Origin: Komagataeibacter medellinensis NBRC 3288
GTDB taxonomy: Bacteria; Pseudomonadota; Alphaproteobacteria; Acetobacterales; Acetobacteraceae
Direction: 5' to 3'
Length of the DNA stretch: 64,000 nucleotides
Assembly: GCF_000182745.2 (NCBI RefSeq)
Contig: NC_016027.1
Span: 809,001-873,000 of the forward strand
Below are positions 47,200-58,408 of the stretch, in pieces. Each line of letters begins with the position of its first letter. The stretch's first letter is position 1. The position numbers and the translations under genes are program-made. The notes beneath the pieces were generated by a model. The model searched no databases and had not been told where the DNA came from. It saw only the letters and a list, made by a program, of their open reading frames with translations.

Positions 47200-47663
47200 T
47201 GCGGCGCGACACCGCCCGGCTGGTCGCGACCTTTGGCGGCTGTGGACTGGCCCCGTACGCGCCGGGCACGATGGGCTCGCTTGCCGCCCTAGTGGTGGGG
47301 GTGCCGCTGCTGGGGCACTGGATCTGGATGGCGATGGCCATTCTGGTGTGCACTACCGTGGGGTATCAGGCCACGACCGTCGTCTCGGACGGGGATGACC
47401 ACGGCTGGATCGTGATTGATGAGGTGGCGGGCATGTGGCTGGCCATGTTCCCACTTGCCCCCCTGCCGCTGCACGCCCTGCGCTGGGCGGATGGACTGTG
47501 GCTGTTGCTGGCCTTTGTCCTGTTCCGCCTGTTCGATATTACCAAACCCGGTCCGGTGGGCTGGTTTGACCGCAGGCATGATGCGCTGGGCATAATGGGA
47601 GATGATATTGTGGCGGGGCTGATGGCTGGTGCCATACTGGCAGGCATCCATGCCCTTGCCTGA
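47199..47663 (+). CDS. pgpA: Phosphatidylglycerophosphatase A
   Basis: Dephosphorylates PGP to phosphatidylglycerol, the precursor of cardiolipin. The 154-residue membrane protein has the PgpA blocks LAPYAPGTMGSLAAL, DDHGWIVIDEVAGMWLAM and LFRLFDITKPGPVGWFDRRHDALGIMGDDIVAG. It overlaps the Slt gene stop and precedes pncC by 34 bp. A pgpA-pncC order is common in proteobacteria. Confidence 0.95.
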   Translation: MRRDTARLVATFGGCGLAPYAPGTMGSLAALVVGVPLLGHWIWMAMAILVCTTVGYQATTVVSDGDDHGWIVIDEVAGMWLAMFPLAPLPLHALRWADGLWLLLAFVLFRLFDITKPGPVGWFDRRHDALGIMGDDIVAGLMAGAILAGIHALA

Positions 47664-47697
47664 AGCGTTATGACCGCCTGAAACGGAGACCCGTCAC

Positions 47698-48201
47698 ATG
47701 CTGCCACATACTCTTCTTGCCCGCATACCCGATGCACTGGCCCGCTTCCGCGCGGCGGGGTGCCGTATTGTCACCGCGGAAAGCTGCACCGGTGGCCTGC
47801 TGGCCGCCGCCCTGACCGAAGCCTCGGGGGCATCCGATGTGGTGACGGGCGGCTTTGTCACCTATTCCAACGCCATGAAAGCCAACGCGCTGGGCGTGCC
47901 CGCAATGCTTCTGGAGCGTCATGGCGCGGTCAGCCGGGAAGTGGCGGCCTCCATGGCGCAGGGCGCGCTGGGGCGTGCGCCCGATGCCAACCTGGCCGTT
48001 GCCATTACCGGCATAGCCGGCCCCGGCGGCGCGGTGGCGGGCAAGCCAGTAGGGCTGGTATGGTTTGCCGTGGCCGGTGGCGGCAATGTGGAGACGGTCT
48101 CCCACATCTTTGCGGGGGAGCGGTGGGATGTCCGCACCCAGGCCGTGCGCACCGCGCTGACGCTACTGCTCGATTACGCGGGACGGCTGGCGGCGGAATG
48201 A
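47698..48201 (+). CDS. pncC: CinA-family nicotinamide-nucleotide amidohydrolase
   Basis: A 167-residue protein consisting of the C-terminal CinA domain only. Features are TAESCTGGLLAAALTEASGASDVVTGGFVTYSNAMKANALGV and VAITGIAGPGGAVAGKPVGLVWFAV. It deamidates NMN to nicotinic acid mononucleotide, recycling NAD breakdown products. GGAG precedes the ATG. The 159-bp MITE-like element begins 12 bp after the stop. Confidence 0.92.
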   Translation: MLPHTLLARIPDALARFRAAGCRIVTAESCTGGLLAAALTEASGASDVVTGGFVTYSNAMKANALGVPAMLLERHGAVSREVAASMAQGALGRAPDANLAVAITGIAGPGGAVAGKPVGLVWFAVAGGGNVETVSHIFAGERWDVRTQAVRTALTLLLDYAGRLAAE

Positions 48202-48212
48202 AAATGCTCTTG

Positions 48213-48371
48213 GAGGCTGTTTGAAAGTCAGGCTCAATAATATCCTGAAATTATAAAATTTTTTGGTGAGGCTTTTTCCAAAAAGCTTCAGAAGACGCCG
48301 CCTTTTTGAAAAAAGGCGGCACCCAGGAACTTTTCTTATTTCTTATCAATGATTTGTTTTCAAACACTCTC
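48213..48371 (+). mobile_element. MITE-like element, ~159 bp (copy 2)
   Basis: It begins GAGGCTGTTTGAAAG and ends with the reverse complement of GAGAGTGTTTGAAAA. The flanks are TTG on the left and TTA on the right, one mismatch from a 3-bp duplication. It shares the TCAATAATATCCTGAAATTA stretch and the internal palindromic unit with the copy at 5964-6123. The right-flank TTA is the TAA stop of the minus-strand gene at 48372. Confidence 0.72.
48255..48334 (+). repeat. Palindromic repeat unit (copy 6), carried inside the MITE
   Basis: A complete unit. The outer stem is AAAATTTTTTGG/CCAGGAACTTTT with mismatches, hairpin 1 is AGGCTTTTT/AAAAAGCTT with one mismatch, and hairpin 2 is a perfect 11-bp GCCGCCTTTTT/AAAAAGGCGGC. 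Confidence 0.85.
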
Positions 48372-48740
48372 TTAGTAACCTGCACCATCAGCAGACGGCG
48401 TACGCGGCACGGGTATGGTGCCGGCCGTCTCACCCGTACCAGATGCCTGTACGGCATGGCGCGCGGCGCGACCGGCGCCCCCCAGCCCTGCCCCGCCCGC
48501 AGCGACCGGGGCAGCGGATGCGGGTGCCACCGGGCTGCTCTGTGTAGCCGTGGTGGAGGCTGGTAGTGCCGCCCGCGCTTTCCGCAGGCTCTGCGCGTTC
48601 AGATCATCCGTCTGGGTATCGGTGCTGGATTCCGCCTTGTGGGCACGGGCCGCGTGATGGGGTGCGGGAGCCGCCATGGCGGGCAGTGTGGTGCACAGCA
48701 GGGCACCGCCCAGCATGGTGGAAAGCAGGCGTTTGGTCAT
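48372..48740 (-). CDS. Small exported Ala/Pro-rich hypothetical protein
   Basis: A 122-residue precursor. The signal peptide (MTKRLLSTMLGGALLCTTLPAMAA) precedes a low-complexity Ala/Gly/Thr/Pro mature part that is probably disordered. No family is recognised. The stop codon is supplied exactly at the edge of the MITE-like element, so the original C-terminus may have differed. It lies 33 bp downstream of the COQ10/RatA gene. Confidence 0.55.
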   Translation of the reverse strand: MTKRLLSTMLGGALLCTTLPAMAAPAPHHAARAHKAESSTDTQTDDLNAQSLRKARAALPASTTATQSSPVAPASAAPVAAGGAGLGGAGRAARHAVQASGTGETAGTIPVPRTPSADGAGY

Positions 48741-48773
48741 GACGGAATCCTTCTGTCCGGTTTGATGCGGCGC

Positions 48774-49268
48774 TCAGACGCTGCCGGCCTTGGCCGTGCT
48801 GCCCACGGACGGCGGCACGGGGGCGGCAGGCGTGGGAGGGGGGCCGTATATGTCACGCGCGCGGCGGATGAAGGCGGAAACCATAAGGCGCACCGCCTCG
48901 TTAAACACCACCCCGATCGCGGCCTGCAGCAGGCGGGAGCGGAACTCGAAATCCACAAAGAAATCAACCTGGCACCCACGCGGTTCGGGCGTGAAGGTCC
49001 AGACGTTGTTCAGGTAGCGGAACGGTCCCTTTTCATAACTGACCCGGATTGTGGCTGGCGCTTCAAGCAGCACGCGGCTGGTGAATGTCTCGCGGAAGGG
49101 GCCAAAGCCGATGGTCAGATCCGCTACCAGTTCGGTCGCCGTGCGCGTGCGCACGCGCGCAGCCGTGCACCACGGCAGGAACTGGGGGTATTTCCCAACG
49201 TCGGCCACCAGCTCAAAAAGCTGGCTGGGGGAATAGGCGATAAGCCGACGTTCGGCATGGGTGGGCAT
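48774..49268 (-). CDS. COQ10/RatA-type START-domain protein
   Basis: A 164-residue SRPBCC/START-fold protein: RLIAYSPSQLFELVADVGKYPQFLPWCTAARV at the N-terminus, then FRETFTSRVLLEAPATIRVSYEKGPFRYLNNVWTFTP. Relatives bind ubiquinone or affect respiration; in E. coli the homologue RatA was also described as a ribosome-association toxin. The ATG at 49268 overlaps the lipA stop (TGATG). A Pro-rich tail follows the domain. Confidence 0.87.
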   Translation of the reverse strand: MPTHAERRLIAYSPSQLFELVADVGKYPQFLPWCTAARVRTRTATELVADLTIGFGPFRETFTSRVLLEAPATIRVSYEKGPFRYLNNVWTFTPEPRGCQVDFFVDFEFRSRLLQAAIGVVFNEAVRLMVSAFIRRARDIYGPPPTPAAPVPPSVGSTAKAGSV

Positions 49269-50260
49269 CACATAATCTCCATTGCGCCACGCTCAGCTTG
49301 CAGGCGTTGTTCGCGTGCGGCGCGCAGCTCCGCAAAATCAGAATCCGCATGGTACGATGACCGCGTAAGCGGCGAGGAACTGACCTGCAGGAACCCTTTT
49401 ACCCGGGCCATGCCCGCGTAATCGGCAAATTCCTCCGGTGTCACGAACCGGGCCACCGCAGCATGCTTGACCGTGGGCTGGAGATATTGCCCCAGCGTGA
49501 TGAAATCAACATCCGCAATCCGCAGGTCATCCATGACCTGCTGTATTTCGGGCCGTTCCTCGCCCAGTCCAAGCATCAATCCCGATTTCGTGAAGATGGA
49601 GGGATCCAGCCTTTTCACATCATCCAGCAGCCGCATGGACTGGTAATACCGCGCGCCGGGACGGATGGTGGTGTACAGCCGGGGCACGGTTTCAAGGTTA
49701 TGATTGAACACATCGGGGCGCGCGCGCACCACCACTTCCAGCGCGCCGGGCTTGCGCAGGAAGTCTGGGGTCAGGATCTCGATCGTGGTATCGGGCGCGC
49801 TGTTACGGATCGCCCCGATCACGCGCGCGAAGTGGTGCGCCCCGCCATCGGGCAGGTCGTCGCGGTCCACCGAGGTAATGACCACATGCCGCAGCCCCAG
49901 CCGCGCCACCGCATCGGCCACGCGTCCCGGTTCATCCGCATCGAGCGCATGCGGCATGCCGGTGGTGACATTGCAGAACGCGCAGGCGCGGGTACAGATC
50001 TCGCCCATGATCATCATGGTGGCGTGGCGCTGGGACCAGCATTCGCCAATATTGGGGCAGGCCGCTTCCTCGCACACCGTTACCAGGTTGTTGTCGCGCA
50101 TGAGCTTGCGCGTCTCGTGATAGGTGGGGTGATTGGGGGCGCGCACGCGGATCCACTCGGGCTTGCGGGCAATGGGGTTGTCGGGCCGGTGCGCCTTTTC
50201 GGGGTGCCGCAGGGCGGCATCCGTCTTTTTGCGGTGGTCGATCGTCAAACGCACGGACAT
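49268..50260 (-). CDS. lipA: Lipoyl synthase
   Basis: A radical-SAM enzyme that inserts two sulfur atoms into octanoyl groups on lipoyl domains. The 330-residue protein has both clusters' ligands: C63, C68 and C74 in [12 protein letters not shown] (auxiliary cluster), and C89, C93 and C96 in CTRACAFC (radical-SAM CxxxCxxC). Its product is the cofactor of the pyruvate dehydrogenase encoded just upstream; a 254-bp gap with a repeat separates them. Confidence 0.97.
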   Translation of the reverse strand: MSVRLTIDHRKKTDAALRHPEKAHRPDNPIARKPEWIRVRAPNHPTYHETRKLMRDNNLVTVCEEAACPNIGECWSQRHATMMIMGEICTRACAFCNVTTGMPHALDADEPGRVADAVARLGLRHVVITSVDRDDLPDGGAHHFARVIGAIRNSAPDTTIEILTPDFLRKPGALEVVVRARPDVFNHNLETVPRLYTTIRPGARYYQSMRLLDDVKRLDPSIFTKSGLMLGLGEERPEIQQVMDDLRIADVDFITLGQYLQPTVKHAAVARFVTPEEFADYAGMARVKGFLQVSSSPLTRSSYHADSDFAELRAAREQRLQAERGAMEIM

Positions 50261-50419
50261 AGCATGAACATCCCATCTGGCAGGCTGGTGGACCAGAAGT
50301 GTAACGCCTGCCCCACAACGTCAAGCATTCTTGCGGGCTATGGGGCAGCAGACGATCACAAGCGCACGATCAGCGCCGTGATCGCCTGCCCCACCCGCAA
50401 AATGCGGCGGCAGGGTGAA

Positions 50420-50499
50420 AAAAGTTTCTGGATGCCGTTTTTTTGCAAAAAGGCAGTGTTATTCGAAGCTCTTTGAAAAAAGCTTCACCAAAAACTTTT
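50420..50499 (-). repeat. Palindromic repeat unit (copy 7, minus orientation)
   Basis: Read on the minus strand, the outer stem is AAAAGTTTTTGG with CCAGAAACTTTT. Hairpin 1 is GAAGCTTTTT/AAAGAGCTTC with one wobble, and hairpin 2 is TGCCTTTTT with AAAAAA..GGCA. It lies between lpdA and lipA. Confidence 0.85.
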
Positions 50500-50514
50500 A
50501 TCCTTTTTTATCAA

Positions 50515-51924
50515 TCAGATATGCAGGGCACCGTCATATGCCGCCAGCACGGCTTCATGCATGGTTTCCGATATGGTGGGGTGCGGGAACACGGTTTCCT
50601 TCAGTTCCGCATCGGTCAGTTCCCCCGTGCGGGCAATGACGTAGCCCTGGATCATCTCGGTCACTTCGGGGCCAACCATATGCGCACCCAGCAGTTCACC
50701 CGTGGCGTCATCGAAGATGGTCTTGACCATGCCCTCAGGCTCGCCCATCGCAATGGCCTTGCCGTTGCCAATAAAGGGGAAGCGCCCGACGCGCAGCTTG
50801 TAGCCTGCGGCCTTCGCCTTTTCCTCCGTCATGCCGACCGAGGCCACCTGCGGGCGGCAATAGGTGCAGCCGGGAATGTTGAGCGGGCTGATCGGGTGTA
50901 CGCTGCGCCCGACAATCAGTTCCGCCACCATCACGCCCTCATGGCTGGCCTTGTGGGCAAGCCATGGGGGGGCTGCGATGTCACCAATGGCGAACACCCC
51001 CTTCTCCGCCGTGCGGCAGTAGGGATCGACCGTGATATGGGTGCGGTCCACTTTGATGGCCGTGCCCTCAAGGCCGATATTCTCGACATTGCCGACAATA
51101 CCCACCGCCGAGATCACACGCGCCACCGTGACCTGCTGGGCCTTGCCGCCCACCGTCACCTCCACGGTTACGCTGTCATCGCCCTTCTTTATTGTACCCA
51201 GCCTGGCACCAGTCAGTATCTTCATGCCCTGCTTTTCCAGCGCCTTGCGGGCGAAGGCGCTGATCTCGGCATCTTCCACCGGCAGGATGCGTTCGGCCAC
51301 TTCCACAATAGTCACGTCCGCACCCATGTTGCGGTAGAACGAGGCGAACTCCACCCCGATCGCGCCCGAGCCGACCACCAGCAGGCTGCGCGGCAGTTCG
51401 GTCGGCACCATGGCCTCACGGTAGGACCAGACCAGCTTCCCGTCCGGCTCCAGTCCCGGCAGCACGCGCGCGCGCGCACCCGTGGCCACAATCACGTTGG
51501 GCGCGGTGAGAACCGTGGTTTCCTTGCCGTCCGTGCTGACCGACACCTTGCGCTGCCCGCCCTGCGTACCCGCCAGCTTGCCAAAGCCGTTGATGACCGT
51601 GACCTTGTGCTTCCTGAGCAGATGGGCAACCCCGGCCGAAAGCTGGGCCGAAACATTGCGCGAGCGCTTGACCACCTTGGCAAAGTCAAAGCGCACGTTA
51701 TCGGCTGCAAACCCGAATTCCTCCAGGTTGTGCAGCATGTGGTTGATTTCGGACGCGCGCAGCAGCGCCTTGGTGGGGATGCACCCCCAGTTAAGGCAGA
51801 TGCCGCCAAGCTGGGCGGCTTCCACCACCGCGACCTTCAGCCTGAGCTGGGCCGCGCGGATGGCAGCCACATACCCGCCGGGGCCGCCACCAATGACAAT
51901 GACATCAAATTGCGTGGTGCTCAT
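50515..51924 (-). CDS. lpdA: Dihydrolipoyl dehydrogenase (E3)
   Basis: The FAD enzyme that reoxidises dihydrolipoyl groups with NAD+. The 469-residue protein has the FAD motif VIGGGPGGYVAAIRAAQL, the redox-active pair C43/C48 (GGICLNWGCIPTK, with Trp where many E3s have Val), the NAD motif VVGSGAIGVEFASFY, and the C-terminal HPTISE catalytic histidine. It follows pdhC by 14 bp, so it is the dedicated E3 of the complex. Confidence 0.96.
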   Translation of the reverse strand: MSTTQFDVIVIGGGPGGYVAAIRAAQLRLKVAVVEAAQLGGICLNWGCIPTKALLRASEINHMLHNLEEFGFAADNVRFDFAKVVKRSRNVSAQLSAGVAHLLRKHKVTVINGFGKLAGTQGGQRKVSVSTDGKETTVLTAPNVIVATGARARVLPGLEPDGKLVWSYREAMVPTELPRSLLVVGSGAIGVEFASFYRNMGADVTIVEVAERILPVEDAEISAFARKALEKQGMKILTGARLGTIKKGDDSVTVEVTVGGKAQQVTVARVISAVGIVGNVENIGLEGTAIKVDRTHITVDPYCRTAEKGVFAIGDIAAPPWLAHKASHEGVMVAELIVGRSVHPISPLNIPGCTYCRPQVASVGMTEEKAKAAGYKLRVGRFPFIGNGKAIAMGEPEGMVKTIFDDATGELLGAHMVGPEVTEMIQGYVIARTGELTDAELKETVFPHPTISETMHEAVLAAYDGALHI

Positions 51925-51938
51925 TTCGGATCGTTTCC

Positions 51939-53207
51939 TCAGACCACAAGGCTCATCGGGTTTTCAACAACCGTACGGAAGGCCGAAAGCCACTGTGCGG
52001 CCAGCGCCCCATCCACCACCCGGTGATCGACCGAAAGCGTGACCGTCATGACCGTGGCAATGACAATCTCGCTGCCCTTGACCACCGCCCTGCGCTCACC
52101 CGCCGCAATGGCCAGGATGGCCGCCTGTGGCGGGTTGAGGATGGCGGAGAACGCCTTGACCCCATACATCCCCATATTGGAGATGGAGAAGGTGCCGCCC
52201 TGGAATTCCTCCGGCTTCAGCTTGCCTGTCCGCGCGCGCGCCACAAGGTCGCGTGTCTCAAGGCTGATCTGGCGCAGGCCCTTGGTGTCGGCCGCGCGCA
52301 CGATGGGGGTGATCAGCCCGTCGGGGATGGAGACGGCAACAGAAATATCCACATCATGATACGCCAGCACCGCATCATCGGTATAGGACACATTGACCTG
52401 CGGCACGCGGCGCAGGGTCACCGCCGCCGCCTTGACCAGCATGTCATTGACCGAGATCTTGTACGCACCCGGCCCTTCATCAGGGGCGGCTGCATTAAGC
52501 TGGCTGCGCAGGGCCAGCAGCGCGTCCAGTTCCACATCCATTTCCACATAAAAATGCGGGATGGTGGACTTGGCTTCCGTCAGGCGGCGCGCAATCACCT
52601 TGCGCATGCCCGAATGCGGCACACTGTCATATGCCGCACCGGCAGGAGCAGCAGGAGCGGCGGCAGGGGCCGCCTGCGCCACGGTGGCAGCGGGTGTAGC
52701 GGCCGGGGTCTGCCGCGCCTGCTCCACATCACGGCGCACGATGCGCCCGTTGGGGCCGCTGCCCCTGAGCGTGGCAAGGTCGATGCCCGTCTGGGCTGCA
52801 ATGCGGCGCGCAAGAGGGGAAGCAAACACGCGTGCGCCCTTTGCCATAGGTGCGGCTGATGCGGCAGGGGCCTGCGGGGTCGGGACGGCCTGCGCAGGTA
52901 CGGGCGCCGGGGCCGCCATGGCCGGGGCGGTTGCGGGGGCGGCAGGCGCGTCGGGCACGCTTTCCCCTTCGGCTACCAGTATGGCGATGGGGGTGTTGAC
53001 GGCAATCCCGTCCGTGCCCTCGCCAATCAGGATACGGCCCAGCACGCCTTCATCCACGGCCTCGACTTCCATCGTGGCCTTGTCGGTCTCGATTTCCGCA
53101 ATCACGTCGCCCGCTGCAATGGCGTCACCTTCCGCCTTGAGCCAGCGTGCCAGCGTGCCTTCCTTCATGGTGGGGGAAAGCGCTGGCATCAGGATGTTGA
53201 TCGGCAT
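51939..53207 (-). CDS. pdhC: Pyruvate dehydrogenase complex E2 (dihydrolipoamide acetyltransferase)
   Basis: A 422-residue protein. One N-terminal lipoyl domain has the lipoylated K43 in [10 protein letters not shown]. An Ala/Pro-rich linker, an E3-binding domain ([38 protein letters not shown]) and, after a second linker, the catalytic domain ending in [18 protein letters not shown] (DHRxxDG) follow. It transfers acetyl from E1 to CoA. The ATG at 53207 has AGGG eight bases upstream and lies 11 bp after pdhB. Confidence 0.95.
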   Translation of the reverse strand: MPINILMPALSPTMKEGTLARWLKAEGDAIAAGDVIAEIETDKATMEVEAVDEGVLGRILIGEGTDGIAVNTPIAILVAEGESVPDAPAAPATAPAMAAPAPVPAQAVPTPQAPAASAAPMAKGARVFASPLARRIAAQTGIDLATLRGSGPNGRIVRRDVEQARQTPAATPAATVAQAAPAAAPAAPAGAAYDSVPHSGMRKVIARRLTEAKSTIPHFYVEMDVELDALLALRSQLNAAAPDEGPGAYKISVNDMLVKAAAVTLRRVPQVNVSYTDDAVLAYHDVDISVAVSIPDGLITPIVRAADTKGLRQISLETRDLVARARTGKLKPEEFQGGTFSISNMGMYGVKAFSAILNPPQAAILAIAAGERRAVVKGSEIVIATVMTVTLSVDHRVVDGALAAQWLSAFRTVVENPMSLVV

Positions 53208-53218
53208 CGCGTAATCCC

Positions 53219-54577
53219 TCACACAACCTGCCGGACGGCATTGATGATCCAGTCCACATTGGGCAGGGCAAGCTTTTCAAGATTGGCGGCAAATGGCATG
53301 GGCACGTCCGCCCCCGCCACACGCACCGGCGGGGCATCAAGGTAGTCAAACGCGTGCTCGATCACCTGCATGGCCACTTCCGCGCCAATACCGGCAAAGG
53401 GCCAGCCTTCTTCCACCACCACCACGCGGCTGGTCTTCTTCACGCTTTCCACCACTGTTTCGGTATCCAGCGGGCGGATGGTGCGCAGGTTGATCACTTC
53501 CACATCAACCCCCTGCTCCGCCAGTTTCTTGGCCGCTTCCAGCGCTACACCCACCATGATGGAGAAGGCGACGATGGTCACGTCCGCCCCCGCGCGCTCG
53601 ACTTTCGCCCTGCCAATCGGCAGGATGAAGTCCTCATCCACCGGGCAGGGAAAGCGCTGGCCGTACAGGATCTCGTTTTCAAGGAAGATGACCGGGTTGG
53701 GGTCACGGATGGCGGCACGCAGCAGGCCCTTGGCATCGGCTGCCGACCATGGGGCCACCACCTTTAGCCCCGGCACATGGCCGTACCAACTGGCATAGCA
53801 CTGCGAATGCTGCGCCCCCACGCGGGCGGCGGCACCGTTGGGGCCACGGAACACGATGGGGCACGACATCTGCCCGCCCGACATGTAGCGCGTCTTGGCG
53901 GCGGAATTGATGATCTGGTCAATGGCCTGCATGGCGAAGTTCATGGTCATGAACTCCACAATCGGCTTAAGCCCGGTCAGCGCGGCCCCGATGGCCATGC
54001 CGGTAAAGCCCTGTTCGGTAATGGGGGTATCAATCACCCGCTTCGCGCCAAACTGGTCCAGCAACCCCTGCGAGACCTTGTAGGCCCCCTGATATTCGGC
54101 CACTTCCTCACCAATCAGGAACACGTCCTCATCACGCGCAAGCTCGGCGGCCATGGCATCGCGCAGGGCTTCGCGCACGGTGATCTCGGTGGTCTCGCCC
54201 CAGTCCTTTTCCGGTGCCGCGGCGGCTTTTGGCGTGCTGGGGGCCGTGGGCGTGGGCCCGCACGATGGCGGGGCGACCGGGGGGGCAGCCGCAGGGGCCG
54301 TGGGGGGGGCTGCGGGGGCTGCATCCGCACTCTCGCCTTCGGCCAGCAGCACGGCAATGGGGGTGTTGACCGCCACGTTCTCCGTCCCCTCGGGGATCAG
54401 GATACGACCCATGATGCCTTCATCCACGGCCTCGACTTCCATCGTGGCCTTGTCGGTCTCGATTTCCGCGATCACGTCGCCCGCTGCAATCGCATCACCC
54501 GGCTTGCGCAGCCAGTGCGCCACCTTCCCCTCTTTCATGGTGGGGGACAGGGCAGGCATGAGTATTTCTGTTGCCAT
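53219..54577 (-). CDS. pdhB: Pyruvate dehydrogenase E1 beta subunit with N-terminal lipoyl domain
   Basis: A 452-residue protein. Residues 1-80 are a lipoyl domain with K43 in [10 protein letters not shown], followed by an Ala/Pro linker and the transketolase-type E1 beta domain ([35 protein letters not shown]). A lipoyl domain fused to E1 beta is known in alphaproteobacteria and probably raises local swinging-arm density. Its first ~50 residues closely match those of PdhC, also at the DNA level, implying duplication. pdhA lies 7 bp upstream. Confidence 0.95.
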   Translation of the reverse strand: MATEILMPALSPTMKEGKVAHWLRKPGDAIAAGDVIAEIETDKATMEVEAVDEGIMGRILIPEGTENVAVNTPIAVLLAEGESADAAPAAPPTAPAAAPPVAPPSCGPTPTAPSTPKAAAAPEKDWGETTEITVREALRDAMAAELARDEDVFLIGEEVAEYQGAYKVSQGLLDQFGAKRVIDTPITEQGFTGMAIGAALTGLKPIVEFMTMNFAMQAIDQIINSAAKTRYMSGGQMSCPIVFRGPNGAAARVGAQHSQCYASWYGHVPGLKVVAPWSAADAKGLLRAAIRDPNPVIFLENEILYGQRFPCPVDEDFILPIGRAKVERAGADVTIVAFSIMVGVALEAAKKLAEQGVDVEVINLRTIRPLDTETVVESVKKTSRVVVVEEGWPFAGIGAEVAMQVIEHAFDYLDAPPVRVAGADVPMPFAANLEKLALPNVDWIINAVRQVV

Positions 54578-54584
54578 TTCTAAA

Positions 54585-55595
54585 TCAGCTTTCTACCAGA
54601 ATGTCCGTCCACAGCTCCGAAGGGTCAGGCTCTGGACTGGTCTGGGCAAACTCGGCCGCGTCAACGACAACAGCCTTCACCTTGTCATCCATCGCCTTCA
54701 GGTCGCTTTCCGCCACGCCGCGTTCGAGCAGTTCACGACGCACGCGGTCGATCGGGTCATGGTTCTTGCGGATCTCGTCCACTTCCGCGCGCTGGCGGTA
54801 TTTTGCCGGGTCGGACATGGAGTGGCCACGGTAGCGGTAGGTGTCCACCTCCATCAGCACCGGGCCCTTGCCCGCGCGGCAGTGAGCCACGGCTTCGGCT
54901 GCGGCGGCGCGCACGGCCTCGACATCCATGCCATCGACATACAGGCCGGGGATGCCCCACGGCTCGCCATTGCGCCACAGCGCCTTTGAAGCCGAGGCCC
55001 GCTCCACGCTGGTGCCCATGCCATAGCGGTTGTTTTCGAGCACAAACAGGCAGGGTAGGTTGTGCAGGGCGGCCAGGTTGAAGCTTTCGTATACCTGCCC
55101 CTGATTGGATGCGCCCTCGCCATAATACGTGACCGAGACCTCATCCGTGCCACGGTATTTGTTGGCGAATGCCAGCCCGATGCCCAGCGAGACCTGCGCG
55201 CCTACAATGCCGTGCCCGCCATAGAAATGCTTTTCAGAGGAGAACATGTGCATCGACCCCCCCTTGCCGTGGGAATACCCGCCCTCGCGCCCGGTCAGTT
55301 CGGCCATGACACCGCGGGCACTCATGCCAGCGGCCAGCATCTGCCCATGGTCACGGTAGGAGGTGATGATCTTGTCCCCCTGCTTGAGTTCCATCTGGAT
55401 CCCGACCACAACCGCTTCCTGCCCGATATACAGGTGACAGAAACCACCGATCAGCCCCATGCCGTAAAGCTGGCCCGCGCGTTCCTCGAACCGGCGGATC
55501 AGGACCATCTGGTAATAGGCTTCCTTCAGGTCGGCTTCGGTCATGGTCCGGCTGTTATGGCCACCGGACAGGCCGGGATCTGTCTCGTTACTCAT
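54585..55595 (-). CDS. pdhA: Pyruvate dehydrogenase E1 alpha subunit
   Basis: Thiamine-diphosphate-dependent decarboxylation of pyruvate, together with PdhB. The 336-residue protein has the E1 alpha blocks [21 protein letters not shown] and [13 protein letters not shown]. The TPP-binding region reads [25 protein letters not shown], where the first motif is GEG and not the usual GDG. The phosphoserine-loop region [15 protein letters not shown] is intact. The start at 55595 has AAGGATGTTCG upstream. It is the first gene of the pdhA-pdhB-pdhC-lpdA operon. Confidence 0.95.
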   Translation of the reverse strand: MSNETDPGLSGGHNSRTMTEADLKEAYYQMVLIRRFEERAGQLYGMGLIGGFCHLYIGQEAVVVGIQMELKQGDKIITSYRDHGQMLAAGMSARGVMAELTGREGGYSHGKGGSMHMFSSEKHFYGGHGIVGAQVSLGIGLAFANKYRGTDEVSVTYYGEGASNQGQVYESFNLAALHNLPCLFVLENNRYGMGTSVERASASKALWRNGEPWGIPGLYVDGMDVEAVRAAAAEAVAHCRAGKGPVLMEVDTYRYRGHSMSDPAKYRQRAEVDEIRKNHDPIDRVRRELLERGVAESDLKAMDDKVKAVVVDAAEFAQTSPEPDPSELWTDILVES

Positions 55596-55694
55596 CGAAC
55601 ATCCTTGGTTCATGTTGCTTTACCCTGCCCCGTGCCGGGCGGCGGGCACGACCGTTAACGCTTGAAGGACCGGTTCATGACCCTTCCATTACGT

Positions 55695-56180
55695 TCATGC
55701 ATTACGGTTATACGCGCCTGATGCCCCGCCGGATTTGTGGATCACATGAATCTGACCGATTTCCATGTCCCGCTCCACCGCCTTGCACATGTCATACAGC
55801 GTCAGCGCCGCAACCGATGCGGCGGTCAGCGCCTCCATTTCCACCCCCGTGGGGCCGGTGGTGCGCACGCGCGCGGTAATGGTGATGCCGCGCTGGTCCG
55901 CATCGGGCACCAGGTCCACCTTGACCGATGAAATTGCCAGCGGGTGGCAAAGCGGGATCAGGTCAGCGGTTTTCTTGGCCGCCATGATGCCCGCGATGCG
56001 GGCGGTGGCCAGCACGTCGCCCTTGGGCATTTCCCCCGCCATGATCAGGGCCAGCGTTTCGGCCCGCATGCTGATATGCCCGTGCGCCACTGCTTCGCGC
56101 CGCGTATCGGGCTTGGCCGAGACATCGACCATCACCGCATGTCCCGCGCCATCCAGATGTGACAGACGCGGCTCCGTCAT
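55695..56180 (-). CDS. moaC: Cyclic pyranopterin monophosphate synthase
   Basis: The second enzyme of molybdenum-cofactor synthesis. The 161-residue protein has [18 protein letters not shown] at the N-terminus, [22 protein letters not shown], and [31 protein letters not shown] with the catalytic lysines. The start overlaps the trpC stop by 4 bp. trpC-moaC linkage is common in alphaproteobacteria and has no obvious metabolic logic. Confidence 0.96.
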   Translation of the reverse strand: MTEPRLSHLDGAGHAVMVDVSAKPDTRREAVAHGHISMRAETLALIMAGEMPKGDVLATARIAGIMAAKKTADLIPLCHPLAISSVKVDLVPDADQRGITITARVRTTGPTGVEMEALTAASVAALTLYDMCKAVERDMEIGQIHVIHKSGGASGAYNRNA

Positions 56181-57064
56181 GGCGCGGCGGGAGCCGGGGC
56201 ACCCGGCGTGGTGCCCAGCAGCGCATGTACCGCTGCCCCCACATCCTCCTGCCGCAGCAGACTTTCCCCCACCAGGAAGCCCGAAGCGCCAATAGCGTTG
56301 AGCTTCATTACGTCGGCATGGGTGCGGATGCCGCTTTCAGACACGATAATCCGGTCCGGCGGCACCAGAGGGGCCAGCCGGCAGGTGGTCTCGATATCGG
56401 TCTGGAGTGTTTTCAGGTTACGGTTGTTGATACCGATCAGCGAGGTATCAAGCGCCAGCGCGCGGTTGAGTTCGGTCTCGTCATGCACTTCCACCAGCAC
56501 GTCCATGTCCAGCCCACGTGCAATATCCAGCAGTTCGGCCGCTTCCGCATCGGTCAGGATGGCCATGATGAGCAGGATGCAGTCCGCGCCGATCAGGCGG
56601 CTTTCATGCACCTGCCACGGATCAATGATGAAGTCCTTGCGCAACAGCGGCAGGCGGCAGGCCTCACGCACGCGGGTCAGGTCTTCCGCGCAGCCATGGA
56701 AGCACGAGCCCTCGGTCAGGACGGACAGGCACGCGGCCCCCGCCTTTTCGTATTCCTGCGCGATCTCGGTGGGTTCGTAATCGGGCCGCAGGATACCGGC
56801 GGAAGGCGACGCCTTCTTGATTTCCGCGATCAGGCCCACCTGATGGTCGGCCGTCTTCTGCTTCAGCGCCTGGCCAAAGCCACGCGGCGGCGTGTTGACT
56901 TCACGCGCGCGGGCCGTGATCTCCTTCAGTGTCATGACCTTCGCGCGCTGCGCCACGTCCACCCTTGTGCGGGCACAGATACGCTCCAGAACATCGGGAA
57001 TGCTGTCCACATCGCCGGGCTGGACACTGCCTGTCTGGGGGGGGGTGCTTGGCGTGTCGTTCAT
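56177..57064 (-). CDS. trpC: Indole-3-glycerol-phosphate synthase
   Basis: Closes the indole ring from CdRP. The 295-residue TIM barrel has the signature [41 protein letters not shown] and [27 protein letters not shown] (here LLRKDF), plus [14 protein letters not shown] and VSESGI. The ~30-residue N-terminal extension is longer than in E. coli. It follows trpD by 3 bp. Confidence 0.96.
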   Translation of the reverse strand: MNDTPSTPPQTGSVQPGDVDSIPDVLERICARTRVDVAQRAKVMTLKEITARAREVNTPPRGFGQALKQKTADHQVGLIAEIKKASPSAGILRPDYEPTEIAQEYEKAGAACLSVLTEGSCFHGCAEDLTRVREACRLPLLRKDFIIDPWQVHESRLIGADCILLIMAILTDAEAAELLDIARGLDMDVLVEVHDETELNRALALDTSLIGINNRNLKTLQTDIETTCRLAPLVPPDRIIVSESGIRTHADVMKLNAIGASGFLVGESLLRQEDVGAAVHALLGTTPGAPAPAAP

Positions 57065-57067
57065 TTT

Positions 57068-58402
<1,335 letters not shown>

Positions 58403-58408
58403 TCTCCT

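Noticed and set aside
53219-54577. An erroneous fusion or frameshift joining a lipoyl domain to E1 beta
   Set aside because: The frame is clean and the same architecture is established in alphaproteobacterial PdhB proteins, so it is a genuine domain fusion.
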